DNA of 64,000 nt from JBDRMV01 sp043825615 (GTDB taxonomy: Bacteria > CG03). A model generated the notes under the pieces. It saw only the letters and a program-made list of their open reading frames with translations, did not search any database and had not been told where the DNA came from. Made by a program: the position numbers and the translations under genes. This document shows positions 16,867-25,686 of the stretch, piece by piece. The stretch's first letter is position 1. Each line of letters begins with the position of its first letter. The stretch lies in assembly GCA_043825615.1 (NCBI GenBank), contig JBDRRS010000019.1:62001-126000 (forward strand). The letters are read 5' to 3'.

Positions 16867-17970
16867 TTAGTTGAATTTGTAAAAATAACCGATGCCCAGA
16901 AGACAGAAAAGCGGCAGAACCGCGTAGAGATTGCGGACGCCGTAAAACCCCGCAAAAATACCGCTTAAAAGCGGTCCCGCAAAATAGGCGACGTCAAAAA
17001 CAGTGCTGTACATTGAAATCAGTTCGCTATGCCTGGCGCTGCCGGAAACGAGCGAAGGAATATAATTCGATTCAAAAAACGCCCAGCCGAAACCGTAAAA
17101 AACCGCCGACAGAAAAAAAACAGGATAGGAACCCGAAAACCTGAATCCGAAAATGGAAAAAACAAGAAGGATTATTCCCGCGAGAAGACAATTCCTCATG
17201 CCCATGCGTTCGAAAATCCGGGCGGCGAAAACTCTTAACAGAATCGTTGAAACCGCCAGGAATGTGAAAGCGAAGGCAAATTTCACAAGCCCCTTCTCCG
17301 CGGCGAGGATGGGGAGGAAAACGATTATCGACGAATACGCGAAAATAATCAGAAAGAGCAGGACGAAATGCGGATGCTTCCTGAAAATAAGTTCATAGAA
17401 GATTTTCTTTTCAAAACCCGAAGGACGTCCTGCGGTTTTTCTTATAAAGAATACCGCAGCCGCAGAAACAGCGAAAAAACCCAGCGAATATATTATCAAG
17501 ACGGTGAAACCCGACTTTCTCAGGATTTCAACGCCGAGCGCTGGAGCAAAAAGAAGCGGAACAATAAAAATCGTCGAAAAAATCCCGTAAAGGCGCGGAG
17601 CCGAGGGTCCGGCTATTTCGCTGTTTACGCTTTCAAGCAGAAGAAGAAAAAAACCGCACAGCCCCACGCCGAAAACAAAACGGGAAAAAAGGAAAGCGGC
17701 ACGGCCGGCGGAAAAAATGTAACCCACATGCGAAAAAAACATAAGAAACAGCCCCAGCAAAAGACCTTCTCTTAAAGGCCGCCCGTAAACGAATTTCGAA
17801 ATAGGAACTCTCCAGAGCACGGAAAGAACCGCGTATGCGCCGAGGATTAAACCCACGTCCGCCGTGTTTGAGAAAATGCCGTAAAGATGCAGCGGAAATG
17901 CGGAAGTGAGGAGGTCTATCGAGGCAATTACGCCGAACCCCGCGATATAGTATGCTGTGAAATTAGTCAA
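16867..17970 (-). CDS. Major facilitator superfamily transporter
   Basis: The 367 residues form about 12 membrane helices. The first cytoplasmic loop carries ISKFVYGRPLREGLLLG, a diverged form of the MFS motif A. A second copy-like loop (ARIFERMGMRNCLLAG) begins the C-terminal half, supporting the duplicated 6+6 fold. The substrate cannot be inferred. The start overlaps the end of the TPR-lipoprotein gene by 8 bp. It is the last gene of the argG-led minus-strand train and ends tail-to-tail with the anti-sigma gene. Confidence 0.8.
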   Translation of the reverse strand: MTNFTAYYIAGFGVIASIDLLTSAFPLHLYGIFSNTADVGLILGAYAVLSVLWRVPISKFVYGRPLREGLLLGLFLMFFSHVGYIFSAGRAAFLFSRFVFGVGLCGFFLLLLESVNSEIAGPSAPRLYGIFSTIFIVPLLFAPALGVEILRKSGFTVLIIYSLGFFAVSAAAVFFIRKTAGRPSGFEKKIFYELIFRKHPHFVLLFLIIFAYSSIIVFLPILAAEKGLVKFAFAFTFLAVSTILLRVFAARIFERMGMRNCLLAGIILLVFSIFGFRFSGSYPVFFLSAVFYGFGWAFFESNYIPSLVSGSARHSELISMYSTVFDVAYFAGPLLSGIFAGFYGVRNLYAVLPLFCLLGIGYFYKFN

Positions 17971-18889
17971 GAAAAACCGCGCAGTAATCGGTAAATTTGT
18001 CCTTCTTACGGAGTTCTTCGAAAATAGGACGGGCTTTTCCCATGAAACCGCTTTCCCACAAAGCCAGCGCTAAGAAAAACCTCGCCTCATATTTGAATTT
18101 CTCGTTTTCCGCGGAGAAACACTCAATTGCTTTTTCAATTTCTCCTTTCTGATAATGCGCAAGGCCCAGAAGAAAAACCGCTTCAGGATATTCCTTTTCA
18201 ATTTTTTTCAGTTCTTCAATCGCTTCGTCGGGATTGTTGTCCTTCATCCAGTTGAGCGCAAGACGCATGGAAAAATCATCCTTTTTAAGGGTGCCCGATA
18301 CTGCGGCCAGCGAACTTCTGGATGCCGAAAAATGCGCGCGGGTCTCATCTGTCTCATAAAGTTTAAAGAGGACTTCCTTGTCGTCCGGATATATCTTGAG
18401 AAACTGCGAAAAATAAAAAGACGCCTGCGTCAGATTTTTCTTCCTGTAATAAACCTCGCCGAGCCCGCGGTACAGGGACGGCGTTTTTACGCCCCTCGCT
18501 TCAAGAAAAACAAATTCTTTTTCGGAAAGTTCCCACAAACCCGCTTTAAGGAAAAGTTCTCCCAGTTTCAAACGGACGAGAAAATTGTTTTCATCAATAC
18601 CTTTTGCTTTTTTCAGAACATCTATTGCCGCGAGAGAATCGGCTTTCTTCTCGTAAAGAGCCGCAAGGGCAAAAAACATCTCAACTTTTTCCTTCTTTCC
18701 GGCTTTGGGCGAAGCGGAACCGTTTTTTAATAAGACAATCGCGCCGTCTATATCCCCGTTCCTCTCCATGGAACTCGCTATCTTCAGGGGGGAATGCCTG
18801 AAAATTTTAACCGTCGCGCAGGAAGAAAGCAGTAAGCAGCAGGCGGTAACGGCTGTGCAGGAAGCGGTAAGCAGTTTTTTACTCTTCAC
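17963..18889 (-). CDS. TPR-repeat lipoprotein
   Basis: I prefer the GTG start at 18889, which has GGGAG 8 nt upstream and gives a leader MKSKKLLTASCTAVTACC ending in the lipobox LLLSSC. An ATG at 18925 would add 12 residues and overlap the patatin gene by 47 bp. The ~308-residue protein contains several TPR units, for example VEMFFALAALYEKKADSLAAI, PSLYRGLGEVYYRKKNLTQA and AVFLLGLAHYQKGEIEKAI. It is probably anchored to the inner leaflet of the outer membrane. A role in envelope assembly is likely given its neighbours (patatin-like protein, TolC-like protein). Confidence 0.8.
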   Translation of the reverse strand: MKSKKLLTASCTAVTACCLLLSSCATVKIFRHSPLKIASSMERNGDIDGAIVLLKNGSASPKAGKKEKVEMFFALAALYEKKADSLAAIDVLKKAKGIDENNFLVRLKLGELFLKAGLWELSEKEFVFLEARGVKTPSLYRGLGEVYYRKKNLTQASFYFSQFLKIYPDDKEVLFKLYETDETRAHFSASRSSLAAVSGTLKKDDFSMRLALNWMKDNNPDEAIEELKKIEKEYPEAVFLLGLAHYQKGEIEKAIECFSAENEKFKYEARFFLALALWESGFMGKARPIFEELRKKDKFTDYCAVFLD

Positions 18890-19871
18890 TTTCTTCACTC
18901 CCGCCACGGCGGATTTCGTCCGCATCAGGCGGACTCAACTTCGCTCTTTTCGCTTCTTTTATTTTTTCAAGCGTCTTTACCAGAAAAACATGCCTGATTT
19001 CTCCGGTTTTTTTCAGGCATTCCTCGTAACCTTTCTTCTGCGCCTGCGAAAATTTATCAATGTCAAGCGGCGATATGTCATCCATATTGGGAGATATCAC
19101 GACATCCGCCAGCTTCAACTGTTCTTTTGAAAGGAGCGTACCCGATATCGAAATAACCTGCGTCAGAACCGAAATTATATTTTTGGTATCCTCCATAATC
19201 GTGCTGCCTCCTGCCCACGAAGCAACGATCATGTCCATTCCGGAGTCCTTCGCAATATCCGTCGGGACATTGTCTATGACGCCTCCGTCCACAAGCAGCC
19301 GGTGCTTATAGGAAACAGGCTCAAAAATTCCGGGGATAGACGAAGACGCCCTTATGGCGGGAATCAGCCGCCCTTCCTTGAAAATTATTTTTTCCCCGGT
19401 TTTCAAATCGCAGGCAATACAGATAAACGGTATTTTTAAATCCTCAAATGTCTTTTCTCCGATATAAGAAGTAAGCAGAGCCCCCATCCTTTCGTTCGAA
19501 ACGATACTGCTTAAGTTCAGCATCCTCACCGGAGTAATCTTAAACTCAACGAGTTTTTTCCAGTTAAGGTCAGCCCCCATATTCGCAATCGCCGCCACGC
19601 TCATTCCTGTCGCGTAGAGGCCGCCGGCAAGGGAGCCGACGGAAGTTCCGACAATCAAATCGACGGGAAAATTCCATTCTTCCCAGCACTGAAGCACGCC
19701 TACATGGGCAATTCCCTTCGCGGCGCCGCCTGAAAGGACGAGCCCGACCTTTGCGCGGTCCTGTGCCCAGCGGCTCTGTGAAAGGATGTAAAGATAGTCC
19801 GAAATATCCGATGAAAACGCCGGCATCCTGAGTAAAAAAATGCCCAGCAGCAGTAACACGCCACGGGGCAT
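18879..19871 (-). CDS. Patatin-like phospholipase
   Basis: The start at 19871 gives MPRGVLLLLGIFLLRMPAFS, a good signal peptide. An upstream in-frame ATG at 19946 would overlap the TolC-like gene. The patatin catalytic dyad is visible: oxyanion loop SGGAAKG, nucleophile GTSVGS (about 60-85 residues into the protein) and DGG in LLVDGGVIDNVP (near residue 193). This matches bacterial RssA/YchK-like patatins, but with export. The C-terminal tail is charged and may be flexible. Lipid hydrolysis in the periplasm or at the outer membrane is inferred. Confidence 0.85.
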   Translation of the reverse strand: MPRGVLLLLGIFLLRMPAFSSDISDYLYILSQSRWAQDRAKVGLVLSGGAAKGIAHVGVLQCWEEWNFPVDLIVGTSVGSLAGGLYATGMSVAAIANMGADLNWKKLVEFKITPVRMLNLSSIVSNERMGALLTSYIGEKTFEDLKIPFICIACDLKTGEKIIFKEGRLIPAIRASSSIPGIFEPVSYKHRLLVDGGVIDNVPTDIAKDSGMDMIVASWAGGSTIMEDTKNIISVLTQVISISGTLLSKEQLKLADVVISPNMDDISPLDIDKFSQAQKKGYEECLKKTGEIRHVFLVKTLEKIKEAKRAKLSPPDADEIRRGGSEESEE

Positions 19872-19881
19872 CTTTAAGCGG

Positions 19882-21102
19882 TTAATACTTTGGAATTTCA
19901 CTTCCCGTGGAAAATTTGAGGAAAGCAGACGCAACGAGCATGTCACGCTCGGCGGCTAAATAATCCATCATCACTTCCTTCCATTTTTTTATGTCTTGCA
20001 CCCCGCTCTTCGACGGGATACTGAAAGAATCTTTACGCTTTTGCGCCAGGCCGAAGATTTTCCTCGAAAACTCAAGACCCTTATACGCCTGTTCGACCTG
20101 ACTCTTTATCCTTTCTTCTTCCGAAGAAATAAGAATTTTCGTTTTCTGAAAAAGCGCATTCCGCTCCCTGTACTGAGACCACCGGACACCGCCGTCATAC
20201 AGAGGGAAAGTCAAACTCACCCCCACCTGAAAATTGGACGACCATTCATCCTCTATGGCGTGCAGATAATCGTACTTGGAAAAGAAATCGACGTTCGGGA
20301 ACTTAAAACTCTTCCCCAGTTCCACCGAAAGCGAATCGATTGATTCTCTCGCTTTCAGGCCCTTCAGTTCAGGCCGGTTCTGCTGCGCAATCAGGATAAG
20401 TTTTGTAAGATTCCCGTCTAAAACGGTCGGGTCGGGTACGAGAGCGTCGGCAACCTGAGCACTTTCGATAAACTCCGCGGAAACCAGAGAATTAAGTTCG
20501 TGCAGCGTCTTATTCAGTTCCATATCCAGATTTATTTTTTCCTTTTCCATCTGCATTCCTATTTCCGTTTCAAGAGAACCGGGGTCGGCTTTTGCGATAG
20601 ACGTTTCCGCGCTGGAAATGACGGCGCTCATTTTTTTCAGGTAGAAAACTTCTATGAATTTTCTTTCCACCTCGTAAATAATTCTGTTTTTCTCGGTGAG
20701 ATACTGCGCCTGCGTGGACAGGAGATTGTGCGACGCCTGCTTTTTGATTGTCTTGTTTTTTCCGCCGGTGTAAAGCGGCTGGTCCAGCGTAATCCTCGTC
20801 CCGTAAAGTTCCTCCGAATCGGGCCGGAGATTAAACGCTCCGATGGACGAGGAAAAAATAGAAGGGTAACCAAGATTATAGTAATCGTAATACGCGCCCA
20901 GGGACATCCTCGGTTTCATCAGCGCCTTTGCCTGATTGACCCTGAACTCCGATATTTTTATATCCTCTCTGTAAAGCAGGAGTGCCGGATTGTTCGAAAC
21001 CGCAAGGTTTACGCATTCCTTAAGAGTTAACGCGCTAAGTCTTAAAGGAACTAAAAAACAGAACAAAAGAAAAATACGGAGAAGGTTCCGGTTTTTTGTC
21101 AT
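19882..21102 (-). CDS. TolC-family outer-membrane channel protein
   Basis: From the ATG at 21102 (TGATG overlap with the preceding small gene) the protein starts with a signal peptide, MTKNRNLLRIFLLFCFLVPLRLSA, directly followed by the OMF signature LTLKECVNLAVSNNPAL. The rest shows two long alpha-helical repeats and beta segments with GTRITLDQPLYTGGK and QVGVSLTFPLYDGGVR, the two beta-barrel motifs expected in each TolC repeat. No inner-membrane pump or membrane-fusion protein is adjacent, so the substrate is open. Confidence 0.88.
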   Translation of the reverse strand: MTKNRNLLRIFLLFCFLVPLRLSALTLKECVNLAVSNNPALLLYREDIKISEFRVNQAKALMKPRMSLGAYYDYYNLGYPSIFSSSIGAFNLRPDSEELYGTRITLDQPLYTGGKNKTIKKQASHNLLSTQAQYLTEKNRIIYEVERKFIEVFYLKKMSAVISSAETSIAKADPGSLETEIGMQMEKEKINLDMELNKTLHELNSLVSAEFIESAQVADALVPDPTVLDGNLTKLILIAQQNRPELKGLKARESIDSLSVELGKSFKFPNVDFFSKYDYLHAIEDEWSSNFQVGVSLTFPLYDGGVRWSQYRERNALFQKTKILISSEEERIKSQVEQAYKGLEFSRKIFGLAQKRKDSFSIPSKSGVQDIKKWKEVMMDYLAAERDMLVASAFLKFSTGSEIPKY

Positions 21103-21314
21103 CACCTGTCTCCCCGCAATATCCCGTAAATTATCAAGCCCCATGAAGAAATGAACAGGAACGGGACAATATGACTCGCGAAGTTCTCTCCGCGAGGGTC
21201 CGTCTTTGAAAGAACCAGAAAGGATATGATTAAAACCAGAACGCCTCCGGCGATAAAAAACTTGTTTTTATCCTGCTTTTTGTCTTTCTGCTCTTTATTC
21301 TTCAACTGTTTCAT
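21102..21314 (-). CDS. Small two-helix membrane protein
   Basis: The 70 residues begin with a very basic, Lys/Gln-rich tail (MKQLKNKEQKDKKQDKNK), then two hydrophobic helices (about 19-37 and 47-65). I do not recognise a family. The gene overlaps argH by 20 bp and the TolC-like gene by 3 bp, so it is translated as part of the operon. The overall look recalls small accessory membrane proteins of transport operons. Confidence 0.6.
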   Translation of the reverse strand: MKQLKNKEQKDKKQDKNKFFIAGGVLVLIISFLVLSKTDPRGENFASHIVPFLFISSWGLIIYGILRGDR

Positions 21315-22668
21315 AAGCCATCCTCAACTGCTCCTCAAACTTGAGAGGCGAAGGCGAGCCTGCCGTCGCGAGCTGAGCGACGACGCCGCCGGCCGTAAGA
21401 AGAGGCAGAACGTCTCCCGCAAAAAATTCGGAATATACTTTAAGTTCGCTCAGTTTCAGGGCTGACATTTTTCTTTTCATCTGTTCGTTGTCGCGCACAA
21501 TCTTTCCGACAATTTCATGAGCCGTTCTGAAAGGGATGTCCTGCAGGACAAGGTATTCCGCAATCGCCTGCGCGCAGACATCGCCCGAGGCAATGGAATC
21601 GCTTATTTTTTCCGCGTCAAACTCAAGAGATGAAAAAACGGCCGGGAAAACCCTGAAAATCTCCGTAATTTCATCCACCGAATCAAAAAGCGAGACCTTG
21701 TCTTCCTGAAGGTCCCTGCTGTAACCGGACGGGATTCCCTTAAGCATAATCATCAGCGCGTTCAAATTGCCGATAATGCGTCCCGACTTCCCCCTGACAA
21801 GTTCGAAAAAATCAGGGTTTTTCTTCTGCGGCATAAGAGAAGAACCCGTTGAATACTCGTCGGGCAGGCGGATAAAACCGAATGCGGGCGTCGAAAAAAG
21901 AATAATGTCCTCGCAGATGCCCGAAAGGTGGATCTGCATATTGCAGCACGCCTCAAGGAAAAGAAGAATGAAATCCCTGCTGGACGTTCCGTCGACGGAG
22001 TTCTCGAATTGCTTCGGGAAAGAGAGTTCCGTCATCAGAAAGTCCGCATCCACCGGAATCGTCGAACCCCCGCAGGCGCCCCCGCCGAGGGGCATCACGT
22101 TCGCTTCCTCGCGGGCGTATTTCAGGAATTTCTTATCCCTCTCAAGCTTCCAGAAATAAGAAAGAATTAAATGCCCGATTGTTATCGGGACCGCCGGCTG
22201 AAGATGTGTGAAACCCGGCATCACAACCCGCGCGTTCTGCGTCGCGGCGGCAAGAAAACGTCTCTGGAGCCCCTTTATCTCGCCGAGAATATAATCAATT
22301 TTGTCCCTCATATATAATCTCACGTCGGCAGACACCAGTTCGTTCCTCGAGCGTCCGGCGGGTAGTTTCCGCGCGACAGCGCCGGCGTACGTAAAAAGAC
22401 GGTCCTCTATAAGAGTGTGAATATCCTCAAATCCGGGGTCGGCCTTCAGCCGGCCCTTTTTGAAATCATTATCCACATCGGAAAGCGCGGTGAGTAATCT
22501 CTTCAGTTCCCTGTCCGAAATTATTTCAATCCTGTTGAGCATCTTCGCCCACGCCCTGTTTACCGCGATATCGTAAGGGGCAAGACGGAAATCAAATTTT
22601 ATGGAACTTTCAAAATCGAGGAACTTCTTTGACTGTTCCCCGCTGAACCTTCCGCCCCAGAGTTTCAT
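21295..22668 (-). CDS. argH: Argininosuccinate lyase
   Basis: ArgH splits argininosuccinate into arginine and fumarate. The 457 residues start MKLWGGRFSG, contain the lyase signature GSSLMPQKKNPD (near residue 275), AGRSRNELVSADVRLY (near 105-120) with the catalytic region, TGFTHLQPAVPITIGH-like text (PGFTHLQPAVPI, near 155) and the expected C-terminal APGGVV-like SAGGVV segment (TAGGVV here). It lies 15 bp after argG. Confidence 0.95.
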   Translation of the reverse strand: MKLWGGRFSGEQSKKFLDFESSIKFDFRLAPYDIAVNRAWAKMLNRIEIISDRELKRLLTALSDVDNDFKKGRLKADPGFEDIHTLIEDRLFTYAGAVARKLPAGRSRNELVSADVRLYMRDKIDYILGEIKGLQRRFLAAATQNARVVMPGFTHLQPAVPITIGHLILSYFWKLERDKKFLKYAREEANVMPLGGGACGGSTIPVDADFLMTELSFPKQFENSVDGTSSRDFILLFLEACCNMQIHLSGICEDIILFSTPAFGFIRLPDEYSTGSSLMPQKKNPDFFELVRGKSGRIIGNLNALMIMLKGIPSGYSRDLQEDKVSLFDSVDEITEIFRVFPAVFSSLEFDAEKISDSIASGDVCAQAIAEYLVLQDIPFRTAHEIVGKIVRDNEQMKRKMSALKLSELKVYSEFFAGDVLPLLTAGGVVAQLATAGSPSPLKFEEQLRMAYETVEE

Positions 22669-22683
22669 CAGGCTTCTCCTCTG

Positions 22684-23859
22684 TTATTTCTTTTTAGCGA
22701 TGTCAAGGCAGGAAAGTTTAATAAAACCCTCAGCCAGTTCTCTTTCAAAAGTGTCGCCTTCCGCATAAGTCGCAAGACCCCGCACGTACCGGGAATTCGG
22801 CGAAAAGCGGGAAACAATTTCAAAACCGTAAGGCCTTAAAATTACGTCCACGCTGCCGGTAATCCCGCCCTGGGTGGACTCCACAAAAGCGGTCAAAGCC
22901 GTCCGCAGCGGCGAGAACCACCTGCCCTTATATACAAGTTCCGCAAAATCGTGCGAGAGTTTTTCTTTGTAGTGCAGCGTTTCCTTATCAAGGACTAACC
23001 TCTCAAGGTCGGTGTGGGCTGCGGTCAGAATTTCTGCCGCCGGCGCCTCGTAAATTTCCCTCGATTTTATTCCGACAACCCTGCTCTCTACAATGTCGCT
23101 GCGGCCTATTCCGTATTGCGCGCCGAGGTCGTTCAATTTTCCGACGAGTTCCACGGAAGATAAAACCTTTCCGTTCAGACCGCACGGAACCCCGCCCTTA
23201 AAACTTACGGATATTTTACTCTCTTTCTTCGGAACTTTTCCGCCGGTCAGCTGCCAGGCGTCGTCGGGGGGCGGCATCGCAGTGTCTTCAAGCTGCCCGC
23301 ATTCAATCGCCACGCCCCATATATTTTCGTCAATCGAATATTTTTTTGAACCCGCCGAAACGGGAATTTTATTCTTCCCTGCGTATTCGACTTCCTGCTC
23401 CCTGGTGGTTAATTCCCAGAACCTTAAAGGCGCAATAACTTCAATGTCACAGGCGAGAGAATACACCGCCGTCTCAAACCTCACCTGGTCGTTTCCCTTT
23501 GCCGTGCAGCCGTGGGAAACCGTTTTTATCCCGTATTTCTTTGCCGTGGAAACCAGATGTTTTGCAATCAGCGGGCGCGAGAGGGCTGTCGCGAGAAAAT
23601 AACCGCCCTCGTAAACGGCGTTCGCTTTCAGCGCAGGAAAGACGAAGTCCTTAAGGAATTCTTCCCGCAGATCCTCCACTATTACTTTCTCGGCGCCCGT
23701 CCGCAGACCCTTTTTTATCAGCGCGCTTTTTTCTTTCCGACTCAGACCCGCCACGTCGGCGCAATAAGCGTAAACCTTTGCCTTATACTTGTTCCTGAGC
23801 CAGTGAAGAATACAGGAAGTATCAAGACCTCCCGAGTAAGCAACAAGAATTTTCTTCAT
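22684..23859 (-). CDS. argG: Argininosuccinate synthase
   Basis: ArgG couples citrulline and aspartate at the cost of ATP. The 391 residues start with the P-loop AYSGGLDTSCILHWL and contain SHGCTAKGNDQVRFE (near 115), IDENIWG, and GRSDIVESRVVGIKSREIYE (near 250-270). The order and spacing fit the family. It is the first gene of a train (argG, argH, then envelope genes) that runs to 16867. A TTGATT-17-CAAAAT promoter lies just upstream. Confidence 0.95.
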   Translation of the reverse strand: MKKILVAYSGGLDTSCILHWLRNKYKAKVYAYCADVAGLSRKEKSALIKKGLRTGAEKVIVEDLREEFLKDFVFPALKANAVYEGGYFLATALSRPLIAKHLVSTAKKYGIKTVSHGCTAKGNDQVRFETAVYSLACDIEVIAPLRFWELTTREQEVEYAGKNKIPVSAGSKKYSIDENIWGVAIECGQLEDTAMPPPDDAWQLTGGKVPKKESKISVSFKGGVPCGLNGKVLSSVELVGKLNDLGAQYGIGRSDIVESRVVGIKSREIYEAPAAEILTAAHTDLERLVLDKETLHYKEKLSHDFAELVYKGRWFSPLRTALTAFVESTQGGITGSVDVILRPYGFEIVSRFSPNSRYVRGLATYAEGDTFERELAEGFIKLSCLDIAKKK

Positions 23860-23883
23860 ATTCCCCCCGTAAATTCCGGACTT

Positions 23884-23912
23884 ATTTTGACAATTTACGC
23901 AACTAAAATCAA
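23884..23912 (-). promoter_or_regulatory. Promoter of the argG operon
   Basis: TTGATT (23912-23907) and CAAAAT (23889-23884) are 17 bp apart on the minus strand, followed by a G-rich ribosome-binding site (GGGGGGAA) before the ATG at 23859. No ARG box was evident. Confidence 0.45.
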
Positions 23913-23945
23913 CCCCGCTTAGGTCGTCTGCTGAAATGATTTGTT

Positions 23946-24146
23946 TTATTTTATTGTTTCCGCCAATTGCATATCAGAATGAATAATTTGGTTTACAACT
24001 GATGATACATTTTTATTTTTTCTCTTTGCAATGCTATCAACAAAAGTAAGAGCTTTATCATCAAGATAAACCGGAATGTTCAACTTCAGGCTAGACCGGT
24101 AAAATTTACCTCTTTTTGCTTTTGAAAAATCATATTCCTTTTTCAT
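23946..24146 (-). CDS. Antitoxin partner of BrnT-like toxin
   Basis: The start is the ATG at 24146, placed 5 nt after GGAGG (24156-24152). Two in-frame ATGs further upstream are too close to, or before, that site. The 66 residues begin MKKEYDFSKAKRGKFYRS, a form common in antitoxins paired with BrnT, followed by a ribbon-helix-helix-like strand-helix-helix (LNIPVYLDDKALTFVDSIA...). RHH antitoxins bind operator DNA and the toxin. The gene overlaps the toxin gene by 17 bp. Confidence 0.8.
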   Translation of the reverse strand: MKKEYDFSKAKRGKFYRSSLKLNIPVYLDDKALTFVDSIAKRKNKNVSSVVNQIIHSDMQLAETIK

Positions 24147-24438
24147 CATGACCTCCATACTGTTTTGACTCCAATTTCGTCGCTTTGCGACTGGAAATTA
24201 TGCGAATAACAGATTGTTTCGAATCAATTCTCCTGAATGTATGACAAACAACAAGCAATCTGCCGGATACCGAAAATCCTAAAGTAATCCAACGCTCTTC
24301 TTCATCGCTATGTTTTTTATCAAATATACTCAAAGCATTCACATCTTTAAACACAGTGGCAGCGTCCTCGAAAGACACCTCATGCTTAGATAAATTTGAT
24401 TTTGCTTTGCCAATATTCCACTCAAAGACATATCTCAC
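24130..24438 (-). CDS. brnT: BrnT family toxin
   Basis: BrnT is a RelE-fold ribonuclease toxin. The 102 residues start with a GTG and show the family pattern: FEWNIGKAKSNLSKHEVSFEDAATVF at the N-terminus, then EERWITLGFSVSGRLLVVCHT and IRIISSRKATKLE near the C-terminus. The toxin-before-antitoxin order is standard for brnTA. A promoter (TTGTCT-17-TATAAT) lies just upstream. Confidence 0.88.
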   Translation of the reverse strand: MRYVFEWNIGKAKSNLSKHEVSFEDAATVFKDVNALSIFDKKHSDEEERWITLGFSVSGRLLVVCHTFRRIDSKQSVIRIISSRKATKLESKQYGGHDEKGI

Positions 24439-24462
24439 TTATTTTGTTCCTGTTTTTAAGAT

Positions 24463-24491
24463 ATTATAACACTAAAATCATTTGAAGACAA
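24463..24491 (-). promoter_or_regulatory. Promoter of the first toxin-antitoxin pair
   Basis: TTGTCT (24491-24486) and TATAAT (24468-24463) have a 17-bp spacer on the minus strand. The -10 is also preceded by TG (TGTTATAAT). Confidence 0.65.
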
Positions 24492-24569
24492 TTGTTTGTT
24501 ACGGTTAGCGCAAATCAAGAAAAATTTCAGGGGTTTTTAAACGGCAAGTTTAAATTGAAATTGTTTCTT

Positions 24570-25268
24570 CTAATTAACCGAAAGAAGTTCTACCGTGAAA
24601 ATCAAAGTGGTATTCGGCCCTATGAGGTTACCGGCGCCTCTTTCACCGTAGGCAAGTTCTGAAGGAATGAACAGTTCGTACTGCGCCCCGGCCTTCATCA
24701 GCTGCAGGGCTTCCGTCCAGCCCTTTATCACGCCGCTGACCGGAAATGTCGCAGGCGTTCCCCGTTTGTAAGAACTGTCGAATTCAGTTCCGTCAATCAA
24801 GGAGCCCTTGTAATTGACAGTTACCCTGTCATTCACCCCGGGCCGTTTGCCTTTACCTTCTTTTACTATTTTGTACTGCAATCCGCTGGATGTTATTTTA
24901 ACATCTTTTTTCTGCCGGTTTTTTTCAAGAAATTCTTCTCCTGCTTTTTTGTTTTTATCCATCGATTCCCCCCGTAGTTTCGTCTGCTGTTCCTGCATTT
25001 CCTTCTGAAATGCCGTCATGGCAGTCCGCATTTCGTCTTCCGTCAGCAACGGTTTTGAACCCGCCATTGCGTCTTTAATGCCGGATGTTAAAATTTCAAT
25101 ATCAATATCGGCATTCTGTCTGCCGATGTTACTTCCTATATCCCATCCTATGGCATAGCTAACCTTGTCCTTCTGCGTCTCCGGAGTTTTTTTTGTGCAG
25201 CCCGAATTAGGCAGCAGCATTACAAACGCCAGTAACAAAACCGCCGAAACAATGATACTTTTTCTCAT
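24570..25268 (-). CDS. FKBP-type peptidyl-prolyl isomerase, lipoprotein (FkpA/Mip-like)
   Basis: The 232 residues start with a signal peptide ending in LPNSGC, a lipobox-like site. A helical dimerisation domain of the FKBP_N type follows (about 35-115, with VSYAIGWDIGSNIGRQ), then the catalytic FKBP domain (about 128-232: VTVNYKGSLIDGTEFDSSYKRG, GVIKGWTEALQLM, PSELAYGERGAG, LIFTVELLSV). The active-site Tyr, Phe, Asp and Trp positions appear to be present. It would fold exported proteins in the periplasm. Confidence 0.92.
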   Translation of the reverse strand: MRKSIIVSAVLLLAFVMLLPNSGCTKKTPETQKDKVSYAIGWDIGSNIGRQNADIDIEILTSGIKDAMAGSKPLLTEDEMRTAMTAFQKEMQEQQTKLRGESMDKNKKAGEEFLEKNRQKKDVKITSSGLQYKIVKEGKGKRPGVNDRVTVNYKGSLIDGTEFDSSYKRGTPATFPVSGVIKGWTEALQLMKAGAQYELFIPSELAYGERGAGNLIGPNTTLIFTVELLSVN

Positions 25269-25295
25269 TTTTTTCTCCCTTTTAACTTATTTCCC

Positions 25296-25673
25296 CTATG
25301 TCTTTTTGTTTTCCGGAAACAATAGTTTCCGGCATTTCAGCAAGAGATTGTTAGACCTTTGCAGAATATAATAAAGCACCATCAATATTATAGCAAACCC
25401 GAAATAAAGATGCGCTTTTGAAACATATTCGGCTATAAAAAATTCATGCCATTTATATATCTTATCCACTTCAATATTTCTATAACATGCTGATAAAATA
25501 CTGCTGAAATCAGTTATTCCGTAAATGCGGCCTATCTGTATTGCGGAATAAAAATTTATAACAGCCATAAACAAAAAACCTGTAATCGCTGAAATAACAA
25601 ACAATTCGGCAATTCTTACAAAGCCGGGTATCCTTTCAATTTCCTTCTCGGAGAAAGATTCTTTTATATTCAT
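25296..25673 (-). CDS. Small membrane protein of unknown function
   Basis: The 125 residues hold two clear hydrophobic segments (about 22-45 and 88-106). The loop between them carries charged and aromatic residues (NIEVDKIYKWHEFFIAEYVSK), and the C-terminus is basic. I do not recognise a family. It starts 13 bp after the lone prepilin gene, so they are probably co-transcribed, and the FKBP gene follows 27 bp later. Confidence 0.6.
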   Translation of the reverse strand: MNIKESFSEKEIERIPGFVRIAELFVISAITGFLFMAVINFYSAIQIGRIYGITDFSSILSACYRNIEVDKIYKWHEFFIAEYVSKAHLYFGFAIILMVLYYILQRSNNLLLKCRKLLFPENKKT

Positions 25674-25686
25674 TTTTTCAACCTCT

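Noticed and set aside
18155..18730. 191-codon plus-strand ORF
   Set aside because: It lies entirely opposite the TPR lipoprotein gene and has a biased Arg/Phe/Lys composition typical of antisense frames.
20500..21030. 176-codon plus-strand ORF
   Set aside because: It is opposite the TolC-family gene, which has clear family motifs.
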